Below, one piece after another: positions 47,417-55,923 of a DNA stretch of 64,000 nt. This stretch comes from JAIEPX01 sp963725255 (GTDB lineage: Bacteria; Pseudomonadota; Gammaproteobacteria; JAIEPX01). The stretch spans positions 52,829-116,828 of the forward strand of contig CAVRXV010000018.1 in assembly GCA_963725255.1 (NCBI GenBank), read 5' to 3'. How positions within the stretch are numbered: position 1 is the stretch's first letter; each line of letters opens with the position of its first letter. The notes under the pieces were generated by a model that was given only the letters and a program-made list of their open reading frames with translations, was not told the origin of the DNA and searched no databases. Position numbers and translations under genes: made by a program.

Positions 47417-47927
47417 GGGGTCAGGTATGCATGTTTGCAGATCGGTCAGCCAACACAATTAGTAAAATCTACTCGTAAAAACCCGAGTACTATGAAGCTC
47501 GAACTTTCGATATGATTTGATCATTATGGCAAGACCACCTCGTAAACATATACCAGGTGCTTTTTACCACATCACTCAAAGAGGTAATAATCAGCAAAGG
47601 ATTTTCTTTAGTGATGAGGATAAAGCAAAATTCTGCTTGCTCATGCAAGAAGGCTCGGAGCGCTTTGATCATCGCATTCATGCAGTCTGCTTGATGGATA
47701 ATCATGTTCCCCTGCTTATTCAGGCTGGAGTTAAGCCACTAGGTAAACAGCGATGCAGAATCTTACCTTTCGATTTGCTAAACGCCTCAATAAACAATTC
47801 AAAACAACAGGGCATCGTTTTCAAGGACGATATTCTTCAGGACTCATTGATACTGACGAGTATCTTCATGAGGTATTAAAATATATCCACTTGAATCCTA
47901 TGAATGCAAATATGCATGCCTGACCCC
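47417..47927 (+). mobile_element. RAYT-bearing element with the same ends
   Basis: 511 bp, left end GGGGTCAGGTATGCATGTTT, right end GCATGCCTGACCCC; the last 25 bases match the right end of copies A-C. It encloses a broken Y1/REP-associated transposase gene whose last codons lie inside the right terminal repeat. This suggests the miniature elements are moved by this transposase type. Confidence 0.82.
47526..47923 (+). pseudogene. REP-associated Y1 transposase (RAYT), frameshifted
   Basis: Begins MARPPRKHIPGAFYHITQRG, the IS200-like Y1 transposase start. The HUH motif is damaged: DNHVPLLIQ instead of DNHVHLL. A -1 indel near 47749 shifts the frame; beyond it MQNLTFRFAKRLNKQF, GHRFQGRYSSGLIDTD and LKYIHLNPMNA are conserved. 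It stops in the terminal repeat, so it also lacks the C-terminal part of full RAYTs. Inactive as read. Confidence 0.85.
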
Positions 47928-47979
47928 AAATTCCATGAGTTGCCCATGAGACCTGGTGACTCCATGATCTGAGGGCGGC

Positions 47980-48723
47980 TTATTTAGGATTTTTTGATCT
48001 CCAATCGATATATTTATTAATAATGCTCCAGGTAATAAGCAGATGTTCCTTTCTAATCTCCCAAGTTTGTAAGGTAAGTTCTCCATGACGTAAAATATCA
48101 GCACTATTTTTTATGCGCTCTATATCGTCTCTTTTGATATTTAATGTGATACGGAATTTTTCCCACTGAGACTTTTTATTTCTGTCGAATACGGATTTTA
48201 AAGCCTCGATTGCTCTGTAGCAATGAAATGATGTAAAGTTAGTCTGCCGAATAGCCTCACGAAAATCTGCCAAGGCTATTGATAACTCAGTATTCATTGC
48301 TGAAAGCTTTGCCAATTCCTGGCACGAAATCGGAAGAGCAGGGTGTGGTCTAGGTTGTCTTGCTAGCCCGTCAATATTATCATCATCAAAAATAAATTCT
48401 TGAATCCCAAAAAAGTATTGCTGATTTTTTTCGGGATTGTAGACTTTTTCAATTTCAACATCATACCCAGCGATACTCATAAAGCCTACTACATCAACAA
48501 TTGTTCGAGCAGTAAATTCAACATGTCTTTTGAGTGTTAAAAGATCAGCATTGGGGTAACTACATGAACATTTCGCAACTAATTTAGAATTGATACAAGA
48601 TAATATGATTTCGATTTTCTCCTCAGGGAAAGTAGATCTGCAGGGAGGAATGTTCAATTCGGCCCATTCCGGGAGCACAAGCCCGTGAAAAACATATTCA
48701 TTAGTACCCATTTTTATTTTCAC
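47980..48723 (-). CDS. hypothetical protein, possible HEPN-like C-terminus
   Basis: 247 aa. The N-terminal half is beta-rich and unknown. The C-terminal half (ALADFREAIRQTNFTSFHCYRAIEALKSVF ... IKNSADILRHGEL) is helical with an Arg-His pair and resembles HEPN-like helical bundles in hypothetical proteins; the usual R-x(4-6)-H of HEPN RNases is not present, so an RNase role is speculation. Starts near an AT-rich gap and stops close to the RAYT element. Confidence 0.55.
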   Translation of the reverse strand: MKIKMGTNEYVFHGLVLPEWAELNIPPCRSTFPEEKIEIILSCINSKLVAKCSCSYPNADLLTLKRHVEFTARTIVDVVGFMSIAGYDVEIEKVYNPEKNQQYFFGIQEFIFDDDNIDGLARQPRPHPALPISCQELAKLSAMNTELSIALADFREAIRQTNFTSFHCYRAIEALKSVFDRNKKSQWEKFRITLNIKRDDIERIKNSADILRHGELTLQTWEIRKEHLLITWSIINKYIDWRSKNPK

Positions 48724-48930
48724 TCATTAATTCATCTTTAGGTATTCTTGATTTCTTTCTATTTTTATTTTTCAAAAAAAAGTATAGACTAACGATCGAT
48801 GGGAAAAAAACAAAAACCAGTAATTAAATCAATTGTCACTATCTTTCTCCTATTTGAATTATATAATTAAATCTTTCTAATTGCGACGCAAGAAACCTAT
48901 TTGTGCCATTTTATACTTTCGGCATTAGTA

Positions 48931-50154
48931 TTATACTATGTGATATATAAACATAATATAATAAACTATCGCAGCCAAGCTTATATAACAGAGGCCATTT
49001 AATGTCTTCATCAATTCATTTATTCTTTGATTGATTTTTTCAAAAGATTTTTGTAGAGGCTTTAGTAGATCGGCATTGAATTTTGTTTGATTATGGAATT
49101 GTTCTTGTAAATAAGCATTTTCTTCAATATCTCGTGCGAGCGAAATTAGTACTTCAGATGGCCATTCACTTAATCTTTTATTATGACAAGCATTATATGT
49201 GAATTTATCAAAATCTTTTTCATAATGTTCGTCATACGTATCAGTGTCCTTGCAATAGAACATCTGGTAGTAGGCATGCCGAACTGCTGGATCATTGTTG
49301 ATGTTGTCGGGCGGAAATAGTTTCTTGTCAAAATGAATGCTCATATTGCAGAGTATAATGAGTCTTGTTCTTAATGGCTGATAACTTTGGTCTTTATCTG
49401 GGTCGAATCGCTCCATTTTTTTAATAATTCTAATACCTCATTTTCTTTTATCCTGTTCTGATGACCAGTAATTTTCTCTAATACTAATTGTATTATCCAT
49501 GCCCAGTGATGATCTGGTTTTTGAATTAATGTCAATAAACCTAAGGCGGCATCGCCGACATCACTAGGATCATAATCCAAATGGTTTGGTCCGCAATATA
49601 TAGGATCAGTGAGAAACCAATTTTCGGCAGATGCTAGTATATATTGCTGCCAGAGTGCGTCATCAATATTTTCAAAGTAGCCTTTTTTTTTATACAAAGA
49701 CGAAAATAGATCGTGTGCAGTAGTTTTTTTTGCATTTCGGATAAGAGTTCAATTTCTTCGCGAGTTGCATTTGAGAAAAATGATAATTTTGTGATCCCGT
49801 ATCGATTTCGCCAGAGGTTGTCGTAAGGTATATAAAGTGGGTTGCTTAAACATGCCAGTCTATATTCTTTTCGTTTTAAATTGAATAATAAATTCAACAT
49901 TTTCTGGTTGCTTGAAAATTGAGCAAGCGCAAGGCGGATTAATGAGTTATTCTTTTTAATAATAACCTCTCTACTGAGGCAATGGAGTCGATTGAAGAGT
50001 ATTCATAATTGGAAAAAAAATCTATTTTGGCGAAATATCTGATATTCATGCGCTTATAGTCTTCCCAAACCTTATATTCATGATAGGTTTTTAATGTGTT
50101 GTAGACTTCTTCTGCGGAAGAATTCATAAGCCTATGTGCAAGAATCTTTTTCAT
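48931..50154 (-). pseudogene. unknown protein with C-terminal membrane helix, three frameshifts
   Basis: Four consecutive minus-strand frames read as one ~405-aa protein if one A is added to each of three A-runs: A5 near 49957-49962, A9 near 49684-49692 and A7 near 49416-49422. Joints: VERLLLK|NNSLIRLALAQ, FRLCIK|KGYFENIDDALWQQY, ELLKK|MERFDPDKDQ. The product is helical and unrelated to any family I know, ending in a membrane helix (CYISLAAIVYYIMFIY). All three shifts have the same direction and context, as in ruvA. Confidence 0.65.
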
Positions 50155-50373
50155 ATTCAGCTCTCAATACTAAGTGAATAGCATCATGGCGATATTTGTC
50201 AAGTCTGGTCGCTAATCTTTCATTCACTTCATACACGCCTTCTCTGAGAATGCGCAAGATAAAACGAGATACAGCCTTATTGTATCGATAAAACCAAACA
50301 GTAAACCGCCATTGGTGTATGTATTATAGGACAAGTTCTAATACTCTACTAATTGGCTTGCATTCAGTTTTGC

Positions 50374-50445
50374 TTGCATGACTTGAAAGAAAATGGCTAT
50401 CTTGATAGCGAAGGGCAAGGTCCGAAAGCTAGATGGTTTCTTAGT
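50374..50445 (+). repeat. second copy of winged-helix fragment
   Basis: About 70 bp (LHDLKENGYLDSEGQGPKARWFLS in translation) strongly similar, in the same orientation, to 44294-44365. The two copies flank about 6 kb of unrelated genes. The rest of 50155-50740 shows no gene I can support. Confidence 0.65.
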
Positions 50446-50745
50446 TCTGGGACAACTCGGACATTTGTCGTGGTATGGAAATCATAGCCCTAGAATATTC
50501 TAGGTAATCTCGATCAAATTCGACTATATTCTCAACACCGGACAAATTGCGTAAACACTGTCTGCGGAATTGTTAGCCCGCTTTAAAGTAGGGGCTTTTG
50601 GATTATCATTCGCTCTTTTTATCTCTTTCCCAATAGGAAAACTAAAATATTTATTCTGAATCTTTTATTTGGCATAAGAAGGCCAGGATATGGTCCAAGC
50701 TATGAGAATACGAGTTAGATAGCTGGAAATCACGATGATTTTTTG

Positions 50746-50818
50746 TGGGCCGTGTGCGAATCGAACGCACGACCAAAGGATTAAAAGTCCTCTGCTCTAC
50801 CGGCTGAGCTAACGGCCC
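50746..50818 (-). tRNA. tRNA-Lys (UUU)
   Basis: 73 nt on the minus strand with a GGGCCGT/ACGGCCC acceptor stem, a D-arm starting TAGCTCAGCCGG, anticodon loop CTTTTAA (anticodon UUU), and a T-arm GTTCGATTC. The discriminator is A. Its 3' end faces the accessory region at 38-50.7 kb. Confidence 0.96.
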
Positions 50819-50905
50819 AAAGCGGGTTAATATACCGCATCTGGGGGAAATATCAACTAGCAAGGGTGGGCTCAGTAGTATATTTCCACAGAAAGACTAA
50901 TTCCA

Positions 50906-51022
50906 TAAAGTAGCCAAATCGGGTTTAAAAATACAGATTTGGCGATTTATAGTCAATAAAGTAGCCAAAACTCAATTTTTTACTGACATTTGGCTAGTTA
51001 TCGGGGGTAAAGTAGCCAAATC
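50906..51022. repeat. alternating AAGTAGCCAAA repeats
   Basis: TAAAGTAGCCAAA recurs at about 50906, 50957 and 51008 (period ~51 bp), with inverted TTTGGC copies between them (near 50938 and 50990). Direct and inverted copies alternate, so two hairpins can form. It lies between tRNA-Lys and ygfZ. Confidence 0.75.
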
Positions 51023-51056
51023 TTCCTGGGCGATATTCATTTGAGATCGGGTAAAT

Positions 51057-51953
51057 TTATTTTGAGCCGATAAAATCCTGGTCGAATTCATTGGTAAAAT
51101 TGGTTGAGAGAGGTACGATACTGCCGTCTATTGTGACCGTTTTTTCATCTGAAGGGTCTTGTTTTAATACTGCGAGTAGAAGCGTTGTATTGTTGGGTAG
51201 AGTGATAGTGTTGACTATATTTCCAATGAGTTGCTGATGAGTGTCAAAGATTTCTGTGTTCGGAGAAAAGTTTTGTGCTGTTGTCGTTGATGCCCAAAAT
51301 AACCCACTTTTTTGTTTTCCAAGATATTGTGTGCGCGCAACGATTTCCTGACCTAAATAACAGCCCTTCGTAAAGCTGACAGCGTTGAGTCTAACTAATC
51401 CTAATTTGTGTGCAGTGAATTCCCCAGACGTGGCTACGGTTAAATTAGGGATTCCTGCAAGAATATTGTGCACTTCCCAATTTTCTGCAGAGCGTAGTGG
51501 GGTAGGCGCTTCTCCACTGTGCATTAAAATTTCCCAGCGCGGATGTGCGCCAGGAATTCTGATAATTGTTTGCCCATTTTGTGTAATGACTTCATCGATA
51601 TTTTCAGGAAAATTATTAGATTGCTTTTCCAGCACGCCAATATGAGCAGAGAATGGATTAGCTTTATCAAGTGCCACCCGAGAAAAAACAGCGTATTTTC
51701 CGAGAATTTTTGCGGTTTTATCAATTAAATTTTTATTGAGAATGAGATGGTATTTATTGTCAATTTGAATAATACGGAATACAGCAATAACTCGGCCTTT
51801 GATATCACAATAAGCGCCGAGTCGAGATTGGGTAGGTGTAATTTCGTCGAGATTACAGGTCAGTTGTCCTTGCAGAAATTTTTTTGCTTCATCACCTGTG
51901 ACAGTGATGATTCCATAATCTGAAAGATCAAAAAATTCTTTACTGTAAAGCAT
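51057..51953 (-). CDS. ygfZ: YgfZ-like folate-binding Fe-S repair protein
   Basis: 298 aa GcvT-like. The family motif KGCYLGQEIVART with the essential Cys is present, and VTGDEAKKFLQGQLTCNL opens the fold. Helps keep certain Fe-S enzymes such as MiaB active. No clear Shine-Dalgarno. Downstream of rplS by 12 bp, so perhaps at the end of the ribosomal operon. Confidence 0.92.
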   Translation of the reverse strand: MLYSKEFFDLSDYGIITVTGDEAKKFLQGQLTCNLDEITPTQSRLGAYCDIKGRVIAVFRIIQIDNKYHLILNKNLIDKTAKILGKYAVFSRVALDKANPFSAHIGVLEKQSNNFPENIDEVITQNGQTIIRIPGAHPRWEILMHSGEAPTPLRSAENWEVHNILAGIPNLTVATSGEFTAHKLGLVRLNAVSFTKGCYLGQEIVARTQYLGKQKSGLFWASTTTAQNFSPNTEIFDTHQQLIGNIVNTITLPNNTTLLLAVLKQDPSDEKTVTIDGSIVPLSTNFTNEFDQDFIGSK

Positions 51954-51965
51954 TCGATGAAATGT

Positions 51966-52400
51966 TTATTCGGTTTCTTTTGTTTCTTTAACTTTGGGCT
52001 CTTTAGCTTTAGTTGCTTTAGGTTTAGCTTCTTTAGCTTCTGCCTTCACGCCTGAAAGTTTTTCTTTAATTCTTGCTTTCTTACCAGAGAGATCGCGTAG
52101 ATAGTAAATCTTCGCGCGACGTACATCACCGCGACGAACTAACGTTATGCTTTCAATTTGTGGACTGTATAGTTGGAATGCTCGTTCAACACCTTCACCA
52201 TGAGAAATTTTTCGAACGGTAAATGCGGAATTCATGCCACGATTACGTCGAGCAATAACAACACCTTCGTAAGCCTGTACACGTGTGCGAGTACCTTCTT
52301 TAACGAAGACGTTAACGATAACAGTATCGCCTGTTTTGAATGCTGGATGCTTTTTATCGCCTATTTGTTCAGCTTCAATTGCTTGAATTAATTTCTTCAT
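51966..52400 (-). CDS. rplS: 50S ribosomal protein L19, tailed
   Basis: 144 aa. The conserved body (PAFKTGDTVIVNVFVKEGTRTRVQAYEGVVIARRN; YSPQIESITLVRRGDVRRAKIYYLRD) is followed by ~28 residues of Lys/Ala/Glu repeats (AEAKEAKPKATKAKEPKVKE) absent in E. coli L19. The start ATG lies inside the end of trmD (26-bp overlap). Confidence 0.96.
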   Translation of the reverse strand: MKKLIQAIEAEQIGDKKHPAFKTGDTVIVNVFVKEGTRTRVQAYEGVVIARRNRGMNSAFTVRKISHGEGVERAFQLYSPQIESITLVRRGDVRRAKIYYLRDLSGKKARIKEKLSGVKAEAKEAKPKATKAKEPKVKETKETE

Positions 52401-53154
52401 TGTCAGTACCTCTTTTAGCCTCAACTTCCTCAATAAATTCAGCCAATAACTTTTGTTCGGCTGGCGTAAGCTGGCGTTTTGCCAGTAAATCCGGTCGGCG
52501 CAACCAGGTGCGGCCAAGGGATTGTTTCAATCGCCATTGATGTATAGCGAAATGATCCCCCTTCAATAACATATCTGGTACTTGGAGTCCAGCAATTTCT
52601 TCGGGTCGAGTGTAATGGGGATAGTCTAAAAGCCCTTCGGCAAAGGAGTCTTCGGCAGCTGAATCTTCGTGCCCGAGTACGCCTGGGATTAATCGAGCGA
52701 TGGAATCAATCACGGCCATGGCGGCAATCTCACCGCCTGAAAGGACGTAATCACCAATAGACCATTCTTCATCAATCGCGGTTTCAATGATTCTTTCGTC
52801 AATTCCTTCATATCGACCCGCCACTAAAATTAGATGCTCTATGTCGACGCTTTCTTTTGCTTTGTGTGATGAAAATGGTTCGCCTTGTGGGCTTAAATAC
52901 ACCACCTTAGCTTTTCCATGATGAGAATTGCGGACGTGATTAATGGCTGCTATTAGCGGCTCTACCTTCATCACCATGCCTGGACCCCCTCCGTAGGGTC
53001 TGTCGTCGACAGTGTGATGTTTATCGGTTGTGAATTCACGTAATTGCCAATGCTTGAGGGCGAGAAGATTTTTGTCTACGGCGCGTTGTGGGATTCCAAA
53101 AGTTAAAGCTGCAAACATTTCTGGAAAAACGCTGATGGTACTAATATGAATCAA
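52375..53154 (-). CDS. trmD: tRNA (guanine-37-N1)-methyltransferase TrmD
   Basis: 259 aa. Trefoil-knot SAM site: YEGIDERIIE and DEEWSIGDYVLSGGEIAAM. Methylates G37 and prevents +1 frameshifts. Overlaps rimM by 4 bases and rplS by 26, i.e. a tightly coupled operon. Confidence 0.97.
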   Translation of the reverse strand: MIHISTISVFPEMFAALTFGIPQRAVDKNLLALKHWQLREFTTDKHHTVDDRPYGGGPGMVMKVEPLIAAINHVRNSHHGKAKVVYLSPQGEPFSSHKAKESVDIEHLILVAGRYEGIDERIIETAIDEEWSIGDYVLSGGEIAAMAVIDSIARLIPGVLGHEDSAAEDSFAEGLLDYPHYTRPEEIAGLQVPDMLLKGDHFAIHQWRLKQSLGRTWLRRPDLLAKRQLTPAEQKLLAEFIEEVEAKRGTDNEEINSSN

Positions 53155-53648
53155 TCGAGCGGTTCCCAGTCTACGGTGATTTGGTTGGCGTCCAAATCAA
53201 CCTTGAGGACGGTTTCTTTTGTATAAGGCACTAAATGTTCTGTAGGGCCTTTAACGACCAGAACGTCATTGGCGCCAGTTTCGAGGATGTCGATGACTTC
53301 GCCAAGCGATACACCTTTTTGGTCAACGACATTTAAGCCGATAAGCTGAGACCAATAAAACTCTTCGGAATCTAATTTTGGAAGGGCTTCAATTGGAACT
53401 GCGATCTCTTCATTAGTGTGAAGTTTTGCGATATCACGGTCATCCCAGCCCTGAATATGAACAATGATACTATGATCATTGGATTTGTTCGATGTGATAG
53501 TTAAAGGTTGCCATTCACCTTTATTCTTGATGAACCAAGGTTGATAATTGAGGATATTGGATGGAGGCTCGGTGAATGAGATGACATAAATGTCACCTCG
53601 AACCCCATGTGCTCGGGCAAATCGGCCTACAACGACTTGTTTTGACAT
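53151..53648 (-). CDS. rimM: RimM, 16S rRNA processing / S19 assembly factor
   Basis: 165 aa. VVGRFARAHGVRGDIYVISFTE at the start and the PRC-barrel end (LGEVIDILETGANDVLVVKG; LVPYTKETVLKVDL). Aids 30S head maturation. Third-from-last gene of rpsP-rimM-trmD-rplS. Confidence 0.96.
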   Translation of the reverse strand: MSKQVVVGRFARAHGVRGDIYVISFTEPPSNILNYQPWFIKNKGEWQPLTITSNKSNDHSIIVHIQGWDDRDIAKLHTNEEIAVPIEALPKLDSEEFYWSQLIGLNVVDQKGVSLGEVIDILETGANDVLVVKGPTEHLVPYTKETVLKVDLDANQITVDWEPLD

Positions 53649-53682
53649 CGATGACTCTTACCCTGCTTATGCAATAAACAGG

Positions 53683-54192
53683 TTATTCGCCTGAATCGGT
53701 GCCAGTTGATGTCGATTCAGCAGCAGTATCTTCTGAAGCAGCGGCTTTGATTTCTTCTGCTTTAGGAGCCTCTTCTGCAGCAGCTTCTTTGACTTCTGCT
53801 TTAGGGGCTTCTGCGGCTGTTTCAGCTGGTTTGCTTTCAGATTTTGCAGGTGTCGCTTCTGGCGCTTTTTTAGCTGCAGCAGGAGCGTTTGCAGGTCTCT
53901 TCGTTTTGCCAAGGCCTTGTTCAGCAGCGCCGATAGACTTGATCTTTCCGCTTGTGAACGCTTTTATGAGGTGAGCTACACGATCGGATGGCTGTGCGCC
54001 TTTTTGAGTCCAATATTCAATGCGGTCTACTTGAAGAAGTAGGGGTATTTCTTTACCGGTTGCGATAGGATTATAGTACCCTAAACGCTCAATATAACGC
54101 CCGTCTCGCGCTCTACGGCTATCTGCCGCCACGATGTGATAGAAAGGTCGCTTCTTCGCGCCGCCGCGAGTTAATCGTATTACTACTGCCAT
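53683..54192 (-). CDS. rpsP: 30S ribosomal protein S16 with long acidic tail
   Basis: 169 aa, about twice the usual ~82. Residues 1-82 are ordinary S16 (MAVVIRLTRGGAKKRPFYHIV, RYIERLGYYNP, VDRIEYWTQKGAQPSDRV). The rest is Ala/Glu/Lys/Pro low-complexity (APAAAKKAPEATPAKSE; AEAPKAEVKEAAAEEA). Probably an unstructured extension exposed on the 30S body. GAGGA precedes the ATG. Confidence 0.96.
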   Translation of the reverse strand: MAVVIRLTRGGAKKRPFYHIVAADSRRARDGRYIERLGYYNPIATGKEIPLLLQVDRIEYWTQKGAQPSDRVAHLIKAFTSGKIKSIGAAEQGLGKTKRPANAPAAAKKAPEATPAKSESKPAETAAEAPKAEVKEAAAEEAPKAEEIKAAASEDTAAESTSTGTDSGE

Positions 54193-54320
54193 TGCTGTCC
54201 TCTTATAATGCTAGCAAACCCGCGATTGTATAGAGTTTCTTAGGTCTTGTGAAGGGGTAAGCGGAACTAAATTCGTAACTCCTTAATTACTAGAGACAAA
54301 CACTCATATTTTGCCAATCT

Positions 54321-54392
54321 CACGTGAAAAATGGGATTAAAAATGCTCATTTACATAAGTAGACTCCGCTTTTTAATCCCATTTTTGACGTG
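54321..54392. repeat. 23-bp inverted repeat between divergent genes
   Basis: CACGTGAAAAATGGGATTAA at 54321 pairs with its complement ending at 54392 (22 of 23), loop ~26 nt. It lies between divergent rpsP and the BPL_N gene, so it cannot be an end-of-gene terminator for either; a REP-type element or operator is likelier. The rest of this 312-bp gap holds the two promoters. Confidence 0.75.
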
Positions 54393-54504
54393 ATCTTGCT
54401 TAAAATCTGAGCGTTTTACCATTTCCATATTTGAACCTAAGTTCATGCATTATCCGGGCGAGAGGGGTAGAATAGAGGACTTATTTAGTTTGAAGGGGTG
54501 CTTA

Positions 54505-55320
54505 ATGAGAATTCTCTTGATGATGGTTTTTTGCATTTTCAGCTGCATGGCAACTGCACAACATCGCAATACTATCTATGTTTACTCTGACAAGGGCGTT
54601 AGTTCCGAATCATTAACTCATACTTTACATACGTTGCACGGACTTTTTGATTCGAAATATTTTATTAAAACACTTAATGCTCAAGAAGTAATTCAAGGCG
54701 ATTGGAGAAAATCGGCGGCATTATTTCTTATGCCTGCGGGCGCAGATCTTCCGTATGTTAAAGCTCTTAAAGGAAAAGGAAATCAACAAATCAGAAATTA
54801 TGTTGAACATGGTGGAAAATATTTAGGAATTTGTGCGGGTGGATATTACGCAAGTCGAGAAGCTCAATTTGCAGTGGGGACTCCACTCGAAGTTGTTGGC
54901 CCACGTGAACTAGCGTTTTTTCCAGGCGTTGCAAAAGGCCCTGCATTAGCGCCGTATTATTATAACAGTAATCGAGGTGCGCGAGCGGCACGAATTATAA
55001 TCACAGATGGAAAACTTAAACATGCAACGGTTTTTTTCAATGGTGGAGGAGAATTTATTCCAGATCCAAATCAAAAAAATATCGAAGTTATCGCGAGTTA
55101 TGAAGATTTACCTCAACAACCTGCTGCTATTGTTAAAATAAAAATAGGATCGGGTACTGCAGTTTTGACTGGAGTTCATTTCGAATATGATCCTGCGCTT
55201 TTAGATTCATCAGATGCTTATCTTCCGCCGATTATTTCAGCATTAAATCAACATCAGAGAGAGCGCATGGGTTTGCTGAAGAAAATATTTGGAGACAGCC
55301 TCAGAATGCTTACTGTTTAA
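54505..55320 (+). CDS. exported BPL_N / glutamine-amidotransferase-like protein
   Basis: 271 aa. Signal peptide MRILLMMVFCIFSCMATA, then a class-I GATase-like fold with the nucleophile elbow GICAGGYYASREAQF, as in the BPL_N (biotin-protein-ligase N-terminal) family. Such exported proteins have no clear role. GGGG lies 7 nt before the ATG at 54505. Its 3' end overlaps the convergent macrodomain gene by 11 bases. Confidence 0.8.
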   Translation: MRILLMMVFCIFSCMATAQHRNTIYVYSDKGVSSESLTHTLHTLHGLFDSKYFIKTLNAQEVIQGDWRKSAALFLMPAGADLPYVKALKGKGNQQIRNYVEHGGKYLGICAGGYYASREAQFAVGTPLEVVGPRELAFFPGVAKGPALAPYYYNSNRGARAARIIITDGKLKHATVFFNGGGEFIPDPNQKNIEVIASYEDLPQQPAAIVKIKIGSGTAVLTGVHFEYDPALLDSSDAYLPPIISALNQHQRERMGLLKKIFGDSLRMLTV

Positions 55321-55816
55321 TAGCCTTCAAGTAAAGTTGATAAATATCTTCGTTGAAACAAACGAAATAAATGTGTTCAAAGTTTGGATTTGACTTAATA
55401 AATTGTTTGATCGTTTGCACTGCTATTTCAGTTGCATTTTCGATAGGGTAGCCATAAACGCCACAACTGATAGCGGGAAAAGCAATAGTTTTGATATTGT
55501 GAGCAGCGGCGACTGACATTGAATTTTTATAACATCTAGCTAATAAGTTTGCTTCGTTATTATTACCGCCTCGCCAAACAGGCCCTACAGTGTGAATAAC
55601 ATAACGCGCTGGAAGCTGATAAGCTTTTGTGATTTTTGCTTTAGCTGTTTCGCAGCCGTGTAATTTTTTGCATTCTGCTAATAATTCTGGCCCGGCAGCG
55701 CGATGGATGGCTCCATCGACGCCACCACCTCCTAATAAACTGGTATTTGCGGCATTCACAATGGCATCAACATTCAGTTTGGTGATGTCACCTTTAATAA
55801 CGTCGATTATTGTCAT
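55310..55816 (-). CDS. macrodomain protein, YmdB-type deacetylase
   Basis: 168 aa. ADP-ribose-binding motifs DAIVNAANTSLLGGGGVDGAIHRAAG and AFPAISCGVYGYP match YmdB-like O-acetyl-ADP-ribose deacetylases / ADP-ribosyl hydrolases. GGAG lies 5 nt before the ATG at 55816. No ADP-ribosyltransferase or sirtuin gene is near. Confidence 0.92.
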   Translation of the reverse strand: MTIIDVIKGDITKLNVDAIVNAANTSLLGGGGVDGAIHRAAGPELLAECKKLHGCETAKAKITKAYQLPARYVIHTVGPVWRGGNNNEANLLARCYKNSMSVAAAHNIKTIAFPAISCGVYGYPIENATEIAVQTIKQFIKSNPNFEHIYFVCFNEDIYQLYLKAIKQ

Positions 55817-55923
55817 AGCTCTCCTCATTTAACAGCGGGGCCGCTTATACTGGATAATCCCTCGTTATTATCGATTTCTTATGATATCAAACTTCAGTTT
55901 GAAATTCGACATTAAGTTCTAAA

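Noticed and set aside
50746..50818. tRNA-Lys as a proven attachment site
   Set aside because: No integrase gene and no second copy of the tRNA 3' end were found in the accessory region; kept only as a positional hint.
50906..51022. CRISPR array
   Set aside because: The repeat core is only ~13 bp, copies alternate in orientation, and no cas gene is present.
54321..54392. Terminator call for the 23-bp inverted repeat
   Set aside because: It lies between two divergent genes, so neither ends there.
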